A stretch of 64,000 nt of DNA from Hortaea werneckii (GCA_037044905.1 JBAOKB010000165.1:1-64000), one strand, 5' to 3'; shown: positions 1-11,300, numbered from the stretch's first letter. Numbers and translations: made by a program. Notes: generated from the sequence alone by a model not told the origin.

Positions 1-72
1 ATCAATTATTGACCAATTCACACCCTCACTTTCATTGACACGCGCGCTATGAGCGATTGAGATAGTCAAGAC

Positions 73-1615
73 ATGGCCGGTCTGAACTATGTGACCTTCA
101 ACCAAGATCACAGCCTGCTGGCTGTCGGTACGCTACGCCCATCCTCAACTCCATCCCATGGCTGATGCCCCCAGCAACCACCCGTGGCCTTCGCACCTAC
201 ACCACCGATCCCTTTGAGCTCAGCAACCACTCCACCGACCATGACATCTCCCTGGTCGAGCCGCTCTTCTCCACCTCCCTCGTCGCCATGATCCTCACCC
301 CGCGCCTCCTCCGCATCGTCAACACCAAGCGCCACTCCACCATCTGCGAGCTCACCTTCCACGGCATGGTCGTCGCCATCCGCATGAATCGGAGACGGTT
401 GGCTGTGGTGCTCGAGGAGATCGTCTTCCTCTACGACATCAGCAACATGAAGCTGTTACACCAGCAGCGACCCCGCTGAACCCGGCGGGCATCTGCGCCA
501 TCAGTCCAAGCTCGGAGAACAACTACCTGGCGCTGCCTCACTATCAGAAGAACGCGATGGGAAACGCACAAGCTCAACCGGGTCATGTACCGCGGAGCGT
601 AGCCAAGGAGGCCATTAGCGGCGACGTCCTCCTCTACGACCTGAACAAGATGGAAGAAGTCACCGTGATCCAAGCCCACCAGACCCCGCTGTCCAGCATC
701 GCCCTCAACAGCGACGGCACCTTACTAGCCACCTCATCGGAAAAGGGCACCGTCATCCGCGTCTTCTCTATCCCCGACGGCAAAAAACTCTACCAGTTCC
801 GCCGGGGCAGCATGCCGGCCCGGATCTACAGCATGTCCTTCAACGCGACCTCGACCCTGCTGTGCGTCTCCTCCGCCACCGAGACGGTGCACATCTTCAA
901 ACTCGCCCCGCCAGCTCAAAACCCCCATTCCGCCTCCCATCACCAATCCAACCGGGCCTCCTCCAGCCCGCCCACACGCGACCTCCACCACGCCTCCGAC
1001 ACCTCCTCCATCTCCGGCACCACTCTCGCCGACCCGGACGACCGAACCAGCGACTCCTCCTCCACAACCCCTCCCACCACTACCTCCGCCTCATCGTTCA
1101 ACCCCTCACGCCAACCCTCCAACCCTAAACCCACCAACCCAGGCCTCATGTCCTTCGTACGCCGCACCTCCCAGAACGTCATCGGCCCATCCTCCTTCGT
1201 CTCCCGCCTCGCGACGGGGGGTTACCTCCCGGCGTCTGTGGCGGAGATGTGGGAGCCGCAGCGGGATTTCGCTTGGGTCAGGGTTCCGCGGTCGAATGGC
1301 CAGGGCGGTGGGGGGAACAGTAGTGCTGGGGCAGGGGCAGGGGCAGCGGGGACGGAGAGTCAGGGTGGTGGGTATAGCAGTGGGTATGGTGCAGGCGCAG
1401 GAGGAGGAGGAGGAGGAGGGGGAGGAGCAGGTGGTGGTGGTGGAGGGGGAGGCAGTGTAGGGGGAATAAGATCCAGCGTCGTAGCCATGCCGAATCATCT
1501 CGCTGTCCCGCACGTCATGGTCGCTACGAGTGAGGGGGAGTTTTATGTTTTCGCCATTGATCTCGAGCGGGGTGGGGAGGGGACGTTGGTTAAGCGGTTT
1601 GGGTTTGTGGAGTAA
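73..1615 (+). CDS. ATG18: Autophagy protein Atg18 (PROPPIN), with a one-base frame break
   Basis: Atg18/WIPI proteins are seven-bladed WD40-like propellers that bind PI3P and PI(3,5)P2 and act in autophagosome formation and vacuole retrograde traffic. Exon 1 is 73-127, the intron 128-174 (47 bp), and exon 2 starts at 175. The phosphoinositide-binding FRRG motif lies at about 797-808 in the context LYQFRRGS, and [16 protein letters not shown] and ISPSSEN are family landmarks. A 200-residue insertion rich in Ser, Pro and Gly, including poly-Gly at about 1390-1455, sits between blades. Near 459-463 the frame jumps: reading from the ATG stops at TGA 477, while the conserved protein resumes one frame over, as if one base were missing. 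With that base the product is 498 residues. A GTAAGT donor at 1612 and CAG at 1662-1664 would replace the stop at 1613 with a basic tail ending at 1800. Family identity is firm; the 3' end is not. Confidence 0.88.
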
Positions 1616-1800
1616 GTAAATCCTCGCCGCTTTAACCAATGTCCCTTCCACCTCCACGCTCCAGATCGATAGCCGAAGAGCGTGGGAGGGGGAAGGTGAA
1701 GAAAAGGAAGAAAGCAAGGGAAAGAAGGCCTGGTGGATTTTCTGGACCAAAACCCGGTGAGACCCCTGTGACTCCAAAGGATGAGGGGATGAGGGGATAA

Positions 1801-2565
1801 GGAAGGGGACGGGAGACGATGACGATTTTGTCCTTCCCTTCGTTGTCTTGAGAAGGATTAGGAAACACGGGGAAGTCGTGCTTGTGCAGGTTCGTGGGCG
1901 TGGGCGTGGGCGTGCGCGTTGCGTCGGGGTTAAGGGCGGTGGCATGGTGAAGGAACTTTCCCCCTTGGGACCCAAAAATATGATGAATTAATGATTCCGT
2001 CAACGAAAGCGAAAATGACTTTCTACTCTTACATATACTCCATGACTCTTTTCTCTTTCCATGTCTCACTTCTCTGTAATACTAATGACGATGGACCCTT
2101 TTCCAAAAACAAAATTGAGAAGAAACGTCAAACCAAATTAGAACATCTTTCTCCCCCTTCATCTACTCGCCCTCCATCTCGCCCTCTCCTGAAATCTACC
2201 TATACATGTCTGCCTTTCCAACTCCTGGATTGGAAAATGGTACAATGAACGGAGTTTCAAGGTTGGGAGTTTAAGGAACAACGGAAAGGGAGATCTCTCA
2301 CCTCCCATCCATACGGAAGATGGGAAGGGAACAGAAGAAGAGGAAGGCAATAATGGCTAAAGGAAGGGAAAGAGAGGGTACAGCCCCCAAAAAGAAAAAT
2401 CAATACGAAAAAAGGAAAAAAAAAAAAAAAACAGGGAAAAACACCCCCCAAAAAAGCAAAAAGAGTAATAGAAAATAGAAAGTTTGTCATTTTATCTCAG
2501 TTTCACCTCCTTTTGAGCCCTTTTGGTCAATTTCCTTCTCTTCCTCCTTCACTCATCTTCTACTT
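1801..2565. other. Convergent intergenic region, ATG18/RDI1
   Basis: No gene is visible. This stretch should hold the 3' UTRs of two converging genes. It is A-rich on the plus strand, with a run of 16 A at 2416-2431. Confidence 0.6.
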
Positions 2566-3871
2566 CTACCAATCCTTCTTGATATCAAACGCCCACTTAA
2601 ACTGCAAATGCGACGTCTTATCGTCGTCGACGAACTGGGATACCGCTTCGTAGTGGCCGCGGCCTAGCATGCCTGAGGGCGCGGTTTCGGGCTCGACTGT
2701 TTCAGAAAAAAGGAAAAAGGGTCAGCTTGTCTCACTTTGATCTCCCGCTTTCTCTCTCTCTCTCGCGTCGTCGCATGATGTTTCCGCCGTTGAGTGTTTG
2801 AACCAAGAAGGCACAGGGCCAGAGGGATCGACGGGATGAAGCCGGCGAGAGGGGGAGGAGGGAAAGAACTTACACTTCTTCTCGTACTCAGGCTTATCCG
2901 TCGTGTTAGGCGAGTATGATCCCTAGTAGAAAGCGAAAGAGTCAGCACTTCAAGATCCAAGATGGAAAAAATAAAAATAAAAATAAAAAAAAAGAACAAG
3001 AAGAAGAAGAAAAGCGGAACCCTCCCTCCTTCCACACAGCTACGGAAAGGGAAGCCTCCCCAAATCGCAAAAGCATCGAAGCCAAAAGAGAGCGGAGGAA
3101 AGAAAGGAGAAAGAGGTGAGGAACTTACAATCATCTCCTGCATCTTACTCTTAACCCCCATCCGACTAACCACCTGCACATACTTCAACCCACTCAGAAT
3201 CCCATGCTGCACACGAAACCGTGCCTTCATCCGGAACGTCGCGCCTTCCTTAATCGTGAAGGGATGTTTGTTCAGGTCCTCGAGGAGCCCGGTTTGGTCA
3301 GGTCGATGACGATGTCGGGACGGCCGTCGACTTCGAGCCCCAGGGACAGGATGATCACGGTGCGTTTGTCGTTTGGGTCGGCCGGGAGCGTGTTGCCGGA
3401 GCCTAGGCCGAGGGATTCTTTCCATTTGCGGAGGGATTCGTCGTTTTGGTCTGTTTTTGGTTGGAAGTTAGGGGGCAGGATATATGGAGGTTGGGGAGGA
3501 TTATGGTTTGGAGTCTGGAAAGGGGGTTGAAGGGAAAGGGGGGAGTGACAGGGGGAGTACGATGATGGTGGCGAGGATGAAGTGCGGTTTCATTAAGTGA
3601 AGTTGATATGGGTAGGCGGGGGGCGAATGAGATAAGCGGTCAAGCGTGTAAGCGGGCTTTTTGGCGGTATGAAGCAGCAATTGGGGGGGGGGGGGGGGGC
3701 CAAATCCGGGCTGCCATGTGCACCCAGGTGATTCACTTGAGAATTGTATCGAAGTGACTTACCGAGTTGCTGGTACTCCTCCAACGTCTTCTTCTCCCCA
3801 ACCTTAAACCCTTCGGTCTGCTCAGGCTCCAGGTCTTCCGCGTGCGGGGCAGCTGCTCCCGTGCCCGACAT
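2566..3871 (-). CDS. RDI1: Rho GDP-dissociation inhibitor, with a one-base frame break
   Basis: RhoGDI extracts prenylated Rho GTPases (Cdc42, Rho1) from membranes and holds them inactive in the cytosol. Four exons can be placed: 3871-3763, 3450-3129, 2922-2874 and 2696-2566, all with GT-AG boundaries. They give family landmarks in order: EYQQLDQNDESLRKWKESLG, VDGRPDIVIDLT, FTIKEGATFRMKARFRVQ, GLKYVQVV, GSYSPNTTDKPEYEKK and the C-terminal FDIKKDW. The coding length is 611 bases, one short of a multiple of three. The loss is at about 3280-3290, where DLTKPG is in one frame and LLEDLNKHP in another. With one more base the protein is 203 residues, normal for the family. Intron 1 (3451-3762, 312 bp) is long for this window and contains a 17-base G run on the plus strand. 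Identity is certain; whether the break is real or a sequence error is open. Confidence 0.9.
3683..3699. repeat. G17 homopolymer inside RDI1 intron 1
   Basis: Seventeen consecutive G on the plus strand. In the RDI1 pre-mRNA, transcribed from the minus strand, this reads as C17. Confidence 0.9.
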
Positions 3872-5030
3872 TTTCCTGGGAAATCGACTTCGTTTGGTTA
3901 TCCTCGCTCGGGAAGTCTTCTGGAGTCTCTTTTCTCCCAGCCTGGGGGTTGGGTGAGGATACTAGTTTAGTTTTAAGGAGAAGGAAAAGTGTAGAAGGTT
4001 GATCAGGACTGGTCGGATGACTCTAGTTTTTTCCCGCCCTGGAGATCAGCAGAGAGATGGGCGAGGACGTGGCGGTGTTTCCAGGCTGATGTTTATGGTG
4101 GGGCATACCCATGCGCACACACACACCTCACAGCTCGGGGCGGGCTTTGCTGGTGGCGGCAATACCCGTTCGTGCAGGTATGCGGCCGTTACTGGCGTTC
4201 TGGAAGCCTGGAAGCCTGGGAACCTGTGATATGCCGTCCCTACAGTATATCATCTAGAGGGCATGCATATGGCAAGCCAATTGAATAATGTATGAAAAGA
4301 TATGCATATGCGTGAGAGAGACGCAATAAAGGCAATGCCCAGCCCTCCAGGCCCGGAAAGTTTGCGCCCGTTCGCTTGGCCACCGCTCCCATCATGCTAG
4401 ATGCGAAAGCCGTGACTGACGCATGACGACCGAACACAGCGTTGAATAGCCGCCTATCGCTGGCGCTGACAGTCCATCTGCATGGTCGGCACAATGCATG
4501 TAGGATGGCTCATGTCCTTCGATGTTTGATATGGCAACCTCCTCGCTCACATCAGAAGGGGTGAAGAGGGTACAGACAGGAGCGCCGTATGTATCTTCCA
4601 AGCATTGACATCAATATGGTCCTAGCTCCCATAGCGGCCCCAGCCATCCTCGCCGTCCCGTCCTTTTCCCACGATCCCTGTTGCTCCCGTTACTTCGAAG
4701 CTCTGTCCATCCGTCTACGCAAGAATCCCACTGTATGCACCCTAGGTATGCTCCTCTAGTGCTGTGCATTCTATTCCGCCTTCTCTATAATCAGCATCGC
4801 CCATTGAAAGCATCTCCAGGCGCATCGTACGGGCCATCGAATCGCATTGGCGACGCGGCGCGCAAACAACCCTCGCGACAAGCGCACCACGCGTGAACCG
4901 AAGCCTTCTCATCTCGCGTCCGGATCGCATACGGTCGGCCACTGTCGAGCCGGCGCAAAGCCATTGAGGGTAGCAATCGTCGCCATATCCAAGCAGCAGC
5001 AGCAGCAGCAGCATCGACACTCACCTCATC
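3872..5030. promoter_or_regulatory. Divergent promoter region, RDI1/bqt4
   Basis: This 1.16 kb stretch separates two divergently transcribed genes and should carry both promoters. It contains a CA dinucleotide repeat at 4115-4126 and a GCA trinucleotide repeat at about 4993-5012 just upstream of the bqt4 start. No other gene could be supported. Confidence 0.5.
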
Positions 5031-6643
5031 ATGACAACGACGCGACCGCTTCCCGAAAACCGAAACCCACTGCTGGAGGGAGAAAGGGCACCAGCGCGTA
5101 CGTCGCATCGCATCGCATGCGCATCTCCCCACCCGGCGCATGACTATCAGGCGGGAGCTAACATATCGTGTTCTATCAGACGAAATCTTGGTCGAGCGGA
5201 GATGCTTGGGTAGGACTGAGCTCAAGGTCAAACCGGGCCAGGTCGGCACCAGCAATGCGACCAAGCCAGACAACCTCGGCGTGCTCGACTACGCCCACTT
5301 GCGCGTACCTCTACCCAAGGATCTTGGGGCGAGCGGCATCTTCTCCAGAGGCTCCAACCGCAAGTTCCCGGAATCATACTTCTTGATGGTGAGTCGCCCT
5401 CCCACACCTGCGCGCGCGTGCGTGACGGGTTCGCGCATTTCTCGTGACGCGACGACGACTGACGCGTTTGCGCCCTCTTCCAGCGCCGCTCCAACGATGG
5501 CTTTGTCAGTGCCACTGGCATGTTCAAGGCAGCATTTCCCTACGCGCAGGCCGAAGAGGAGATCGCCGAGAAGGACTACATCAAGAACCTCTCCGACACG
5601 GCAAGCGAAGAGGTTGCTGGGAACGTGTGGATACATCCGGATCAAGGTGCGTGATTTTCTCTTGACCTGTCACGTGCAGGATCCTCCCCGCAAAACTCAC
5701 ATTCACATGACTGACCTCCGTTCACAGCTCTCCAATTAGCGGACGAATACGGCATTCGCCTCTGGATCGCAGCACTTCTCGACCCAGAACCGATTACCCA
5801 CGGCAACGACCCACACATCAAGTCTCCACCTCCATACTCACAGAGCAAGATGGCAAACGGCAGTAGGAGAAGCCGGTCACCTGAAAAGAAGCAGCAGCAA
5901 CAACAGCCGCCAGTAGCCCGCGCATCCACCCGCAGCAGACGAAGCGCAAGTGTCCGGTCCGAATCGCCAGTTGCGACACCCCAAGTCAAGACCCCAGCAG
6001 ACCCAAAGCGACCCCACGCAAATCCCGCCGAGGTCGCGGGACCCTCTCACGCGTCGACGAGGGCGCAGCAGCCGTGGACTTCGAGTCCGTGAACGGCCGC
6101 GAAACCGGCTCCACCGCGGACGAGCACGTCAAGATCGAAGTCGAAACCTCCACGCACCAACACCCTGCTGCCCCTCCTTCGTCGCGAACGACCCGCAGCG
6201 CCCGCGCAGCCTCCGAAGACATCGTCGGCGAAGAAGACGAAGAGAGAACGAAAGTCAACATCGAACTCCCCGCGGGCAACCTGGACCTGCCCCTCCCCAA
6301 CGACACGGAAGCCATGCTCCGCGAAGCCCGCCGGATGGTGCAAGAAGCCGAGGACTTGAGCGCCGGCGCTTCCTCCGAAGGAGGCAACGCCACCACAAGC
6401 AGCAGCAACAAACCCAGCAAATCCAAACGCAAAGCCGAAGAGATGATCGACGAGGACGACGAGGTCGGGTTAGAGGGACCTCGCGCTGCCGATGGTGGTC
6501 CGGCAGCGAGCAAACGCGCCCGCGTCGAGATCAAGTTGCGGAAGGAGAAGATCAAGAAGCGTGCGGCCGTGGGGATCACGGCTAGTTTGGCCCTGGGGGC
6601 GCTAGTGCCGACGTTGGCTGCTGTTTGGGGGGCGTGGGTTTAG
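5031..6643 (+). CDS. bqt4: Bqt4-like KilA-N/APSES protein with C-terminal membrane anchor, with a one-base frame break
   Basis: Bqt4 in fission yeast is an inner nuclear membrane protein that tethers telomeres to the envelope. Exons are 5031-5097, 5180-5388, 5484-5646 and 5728-6643, with GT-AG introns of 82, 95 and 81 bp. The KilA-N/APSES fold spans exons 2-4, with landmarks [45 protein letters not shown] and YGIRLWI. A long acidic/basic disordered region with a KRKAEE nuclear-signal-like stretch follows, and the protein ends in one hydrophobic segment (from about [12 protein letters not shown]), as expected for a tail-anchored protein. Near 5988-5993 the frame breaks: VKTP is read in one frame and [13 protein letters not shown] one base away, consistent with a C lost from an ACCCC run. 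The coding total is 1,355 bases, again one short of a multiple of three; repaired length is 451 residues. The family is sure, the telomere role is by homology. Confidence 0.85.
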
Positions 6644-6889
6644 GTTTCCTTTAGATGTCCCTCTTTTTTTTTTCTTTTTCCCCGCCTGCCCTCCTTTTTT
6701 CTTCTTTTGTTTTGGGGTGGGTGACGCTTAATTTTTTTACTTTTATTGGAAAGAAGGTATGGGAGAGGGGATCGGGGAGAGGGGAGGGGAGGGAAGGGGA
6801 GGGGAGGGAGGGAGGAAGATGCGGCCTTAGAAGCGGAGGGATTAGGGGTGCCCGGAACGGAGAGGAGAAGGGGAGGGGAAAGAGGAACT

Positions 6890-6923
<34 letters not shown>
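6890..6923. repeat. G34 homopolymer
   Basis: Thirty-four uninterrupted G on the plus strand, followed by T and further short G runs. The surrounding 200 bases are almost all purine. Confidence 0.9.
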
Positions 6924-6924
<1 letters not shown>

Positions 6925-7237
6925 GGGGGAACTGGGGGAAAAGGGAACTGTAGGGAGAGGGGGGAGGGAACTGGAAAAACAACGCTACGATGAAAGTAAC
7001 TTGAGAGAGAAATGTCACTTCGAAATGTCTTCGTCCACCCGTCTGCCCGCCTGCCCGCCCGCCCGCCGCCATGTTGTGGGGGCGTATCATGTCATGTCAT
7101 TTGCTGCTCTGGTATACTTGTCCCCCCCTTGCTCGTTCCCTTCTTTCGTCGTTGATGGATAACGCGCTTCGTTGTGATTTTTGGATGCATTCGGGCTAGT
7201 AAGGGAGTAAGTAGCTTCAGATATAACACTTCTCCGT

Positions 7238-7284
7238 CCCCCCCCCCCCCTTTTTTTTTTTTCCTTCTCTTTCTCCCTTTCCTT

Positions 7285-7318
<34 letters not shown>
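7238..7318. repeat. C13-T12 and C33 homopolymer tracts
   Basis: C13 at 7238-7250 runs directly into T12 at 7251-7262, and C33 occupies 7286-7318. The C33 tract is complementary to the G34 tract about 360 bp upstream. Confidence 0.9.
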
Positions 7319-7572
7319 TTCTCTTTCTCCCTTTCCTTTTTTTTTTGTCTTAAATTTGTTTCTTCCTTCTTTCTCTCTTCATTCTTTCTTTTTTTGGGTG
7401 GGGGAGAAAAAGAAAAATGCGGGGAGGGGAGGGAGGGGGAGAGAGAGAGAAAGAAGGGTCCACGTCTTATACCGACCGACCGACAGATTTTGCTCGAGTT
7501 TATAAAAGATCGGAGTATTGACTGGACGAGTGGAAAGGGAAAAATATGTTTTGATTGGTGTTGCCTCTTCCA

Positions 7573-7595
7573 CCCCCCCCCCCCCCCCCCCCCCC
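7573..7595. repeat. C23 homopolymer
   Basis: Twenty-three C with a CACC start and CTCCC end, in the same convergent intergenic region. Confidence 0.9.
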
Positions 7596-8334
7596 TCCCT
7601 TTTCCTCGCCACCCTTGCCCCTGACGCTCGTCCATCCGCTCCTATTCTCTTCCCGTCTTAAGGCAACGAGGGGAAAGGTGGATTTCTATCCCCCCCAACC
7701 CCTTCCGAGATCATGCCAGGGCCGGGCAGCGGTAGGTGGGGAGGTACCTTTCTTCTTCACCTTCTCCGCTAGAGAAGGAGACGGAGATTTTCCTGCCGCA
7801 GGAAGAGTCAATGGAGAAAGATGGGGAGGAAGAAGGGACAAAAGAAACCCGGAAGGGACAGGGAGAGATCGGTTGGAAAAAAAAGGGCCAAAAAATTGAT
7901 TTTAGGGTGGGGAGGAGGCAGAAGGCAAGGCAGAAAGAAAAAAAAAAAAAAAAAAGGCTGCTGAAATTGATCACCCACTCCTGAATCCGAAAGGGAAAGG
8001 CAGAGTGAAGGCAATGTGGGTACACCCCCTTCCTAAAATCCAAAAATAAAAAGGGATGTCATACATTCTACAATCTTTTTTTTTTTTTTTCCCTCCCCAT
8101 CTCCTTTTTTCCTCTCTTTCTTCCGACGAAATCTTCACACACTAAATCTCAACCTTGCTTCGAAAACGATTTAGAAAAATAAAAGAAAATCAAGAAAAAA
8201 AATCTCCCCCTTCCTTCGCCTTCTAACACCCTTTCCGCCCAACATCCTTAGTCTCGATAGAGAACATAGCGCATCATGCGATCCCTCGTCTTTGACAAAG
8301 AAGAACCGCAGATAGAAGGGTGGGTTTCGGCCCC

Positions 8335-11300
8335 TTACATAAGCACCATAAATCCAACGGCGACCACGAGGCCCAAGAACGGCGTAGTACTGCCCTTGAT
8401 TCCCACGGCGGTCGCGCTATTCTCGACCTTCTTGCTCGGCGTGGCGGAGGGCTTGCCTGTGTTAGAGGCTGGAGGGGGAAGAAGTGTCAGTTTCGTAACA
8501 TCCTATGTTTTCGAGAATCAAAGGAAGGGGAATGGTTTTGGGGGGGAAGATGCTTACATGGTTTGCCTTCACCGACAGTACCTGAGGGCACGTAGCCTCC
8601 CGGTGTCTCCGCGGATGTCGCTGCGGAGGTAGCGGGGGTTTCCGAGTATGGGGGCTGAACGCCTTCGGAGGTGGCGGGGAGGGTCCCAGTGACGACGATA
8701 GGCTGGGAGTAAGTCGATGAGCTTTCGATGATGGCCGTCTTGGTCGTGTCCATGGCCGGCATGCTTGGCTTTTCCGATGAGTATTCCGGCTGAGCAGGCT
8801 GGGTAGGCATGGATTGAGCTGGGGAGCTCTGGCCGGGCATGCTTTCTGCTGGCATCGTCTCCTTCGGTGGGGCCGAGGATTGGGCAGGGTAAGTTTGCGC
8901 CGGGGGTTGAGATGCACCTGGAGTGCTCTGAGCTGGGTAAGTCTGCGCCGGCGGCTGAGATTCACCTGGTGTGCTCTGCGCTGGCATTGTACCCTTTGGC
9001 GATGACGGCTGAGCTGGGTAAGTCTGCGCCGGCGGCTGAGATTCACCTGGTGTGCTCTGCGCTGGCATAGTACTCTTTGGCGAAGATGGTCGGACAGGAG
9101 AGGTCTGCTGCGGAGGTTGAGGTTCGACTGGGGCACTCTGAGCCGGCTTCGTACCCTTGGGTGACGATGGCTGGGCCGGATAAGTCTGCTTCGGAGGCTG
9201 AGACTCAACGGGGACGCTTGAAGCCGGTGTGTTGCCCTTTGGCGGTTGCGACTCCATGGGAACACTCTGGACTGGCGTCGAGCCCTGCGGAGGCTGTGAA
9301 GCTTTGGGCGGTTGAGACTGGCCTGGAACGCTCTGCTCTGGAGTAGTGTACTGAGGTGGTTGAGATTGCACTGGCATGCTCTTACCAGGGGTCGTGTTCA
9401 TGTGTGGCTGAGACTGGTTGGGCACACCTTGAGATGGTGTGCCTGCTGGGACTGTGACAGTCGTTTGCTTGCCAGGGCAAGTCGGGCAATGTACAGTAGA
9501 GATCAGAACACTCGTCGCTGGTGTGCCGGCCGGAGGCTGGCTCATGTGCGGTTGACTTGCCGGTGGTTGACCCATAGGAGGCTGACTGGCTGGCGGCTGG
9601 CTCTGCGGCGGTTGACCCATGGGCGGCTGGCTCTGCGGAGGTTGACCCATTGGAGGCTGACTCTGTGGCGGCTGGCCCATCGGCGGCTGGCTCGCTGGTG
9701 GCTGGCTTGCAGGCTGAGAAGGCGTGGAAACAGGTACTGTAACAGTCGTCTGCTTGCCTGGGCAAGTTGGGCACGAAACCGTTGAGATGACAACCTCAGT
9801 TGAAGGCTGCTGCACCGGAGTGGTGGCCGGGCTGTTGATAGGCGTAGTCGAAGGCTGGTTAACTGTCTGCACACTACTGACCGGGGGAGAGACCGGCTTC
9901 GTAGACTCCGGTGGGTAGATAGTCGTGTGAACAGTTTCCGTCGTCCGCCGGGTCGACGTTGAGGTCACCGTCTTCGTCGTCTTCGAAGATTGGCTGCTGG
10001 TGGGAACGACGACAGAGCTGGTCATTGGCGGGCTAGAGGTCTTGCTGTACGTTGTAGGCGGAACCAGCGTAGTTACCGGGCAAGTTGTTGTCGATGTGTA
10101 GACGGAAGTCACGACACTGGTCTTGGGAGACGGGCAGCTTGGTTTAGCAGGAGGACAGCTGATGACGCTGCTAATTGCGGTCTTGGTCACTACCGAAGTT
10201 GTTTCCGGTACCGAGTAGGTAGTGCTCGGCATTGAGTAGATCCACGACGTAGAGGCTGGGAAAGTGAGAGTCTGACAGCTTGTAGTCGGGAAGTGCGTAG
10301 TAGAGTGGGATGGCTTGCAGGTCGACTTGGGGCACTTGACAGAGTGAGTGTGGACCTTCGACGTGGTGAAGTGGTGCGTTGTGGTGGTATAGCTCGGGCT
10401 GAAAGTTGTGCAGGTAGTTGCCGTGATGACAGTTGGCTTGGGCATCACAGTCGTCGAATAGACGTGGTGGGACTTGCAAGTCCTGCTCGTCCCAGTTGCA
10501 TGGCAACTTCCATTGACCTTCATCGTAGTGGGTACGAATATAGTCGTCGTCATAGTCGTATTGTGGCCCGGAGCAGTGACAGTAGTGGCGTTCGGGAATG
10601 AGGTGATCGGGCCACTGGAGGACAGCATGGTGGTTGAAAGGGCACTGCTGCTTGGAGCAGGAGTGGTGGACATCATACTGCTCGAAGATGTCACATTCGG
10701 CATTAAGCTTGGCATGCTGCTCGAGAGAGCACTGCTGCTTGTTGATGGGACAGTGGACACACTGCTGCTGCTGGATGACATGGTACTGTTTTCCATCGAA
10801 GTCGGCATGCTGCTCGATGGTGCATTGCTGCTTGTCGGTGGAGCCGTGGGCACGCTGCTGCTGCTCGATGGTGCGGTACTATTTGCCATGGAAGAAGCTG
10901 GCATAGTGCTCGAAACAGCACTGCTGCTTGTCAGTGGAGCCTCAGACATACTGCTGCTGCTCAATGGTGCGGTGCTATTGGCCATCGAAGAAGATGGCGC
11001 AGAGCTCGAAGCAGCGCTGCTGATTGTTGGCTGCACAGTAACGACGCTACTGCTGCTCGAAGATGCAGTGCCGTTGTTCACCCGTTGTGCAGAGCAGAAA
11101 TAGGTAGTGCCGTTAACGACAGTGTTGTCTCCGATTTCGCTGCGTAGATAGCAGTTACCAACAGAGCCTGGAGGTCCGGAACGAGCATAGGTCCAGCCAC
11201 GGCAGTTTCCGGCAGTATCGCAAATAGTGAAGCAGTCCGAAGGACCATTCGGCGCCGGCGTGTTGTTGTACGATGCGTAATCGTTGTCTGTAAAGCTGCG

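Larger units (their letters stand above)
6644..8334. other. Convergent intergenic region packed with homopolymer tracts
   Basis: This 1.7 kb stretch between the 3' ends of bqt4 and the mucin-like gene shows no gene. It is strongly purine/pyrimidine asymmetric: G- and A-rich from about 6760 to 6990, then C- and T-rich from about 7230 to 7400, then mixed tracts. Short open frames here are translations of homopolymers. Confidence 0.75.

Noticed and set aside
1106..1975. 289-codon minus-strand open frame over the 3' part of ATG18
   Set aside because: It is antisense to conserved ATG18 sequence and its Pro/Thr/Ser-rich translation is the shadow of GC-rich coding and poly-Gly.
6644..8334. Telomere, centromere or transposon remnant in the homopolymer region
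   Set aside because: No telomeric units, terminal repeats or transposase/reverse transcriptase fragments are visible.
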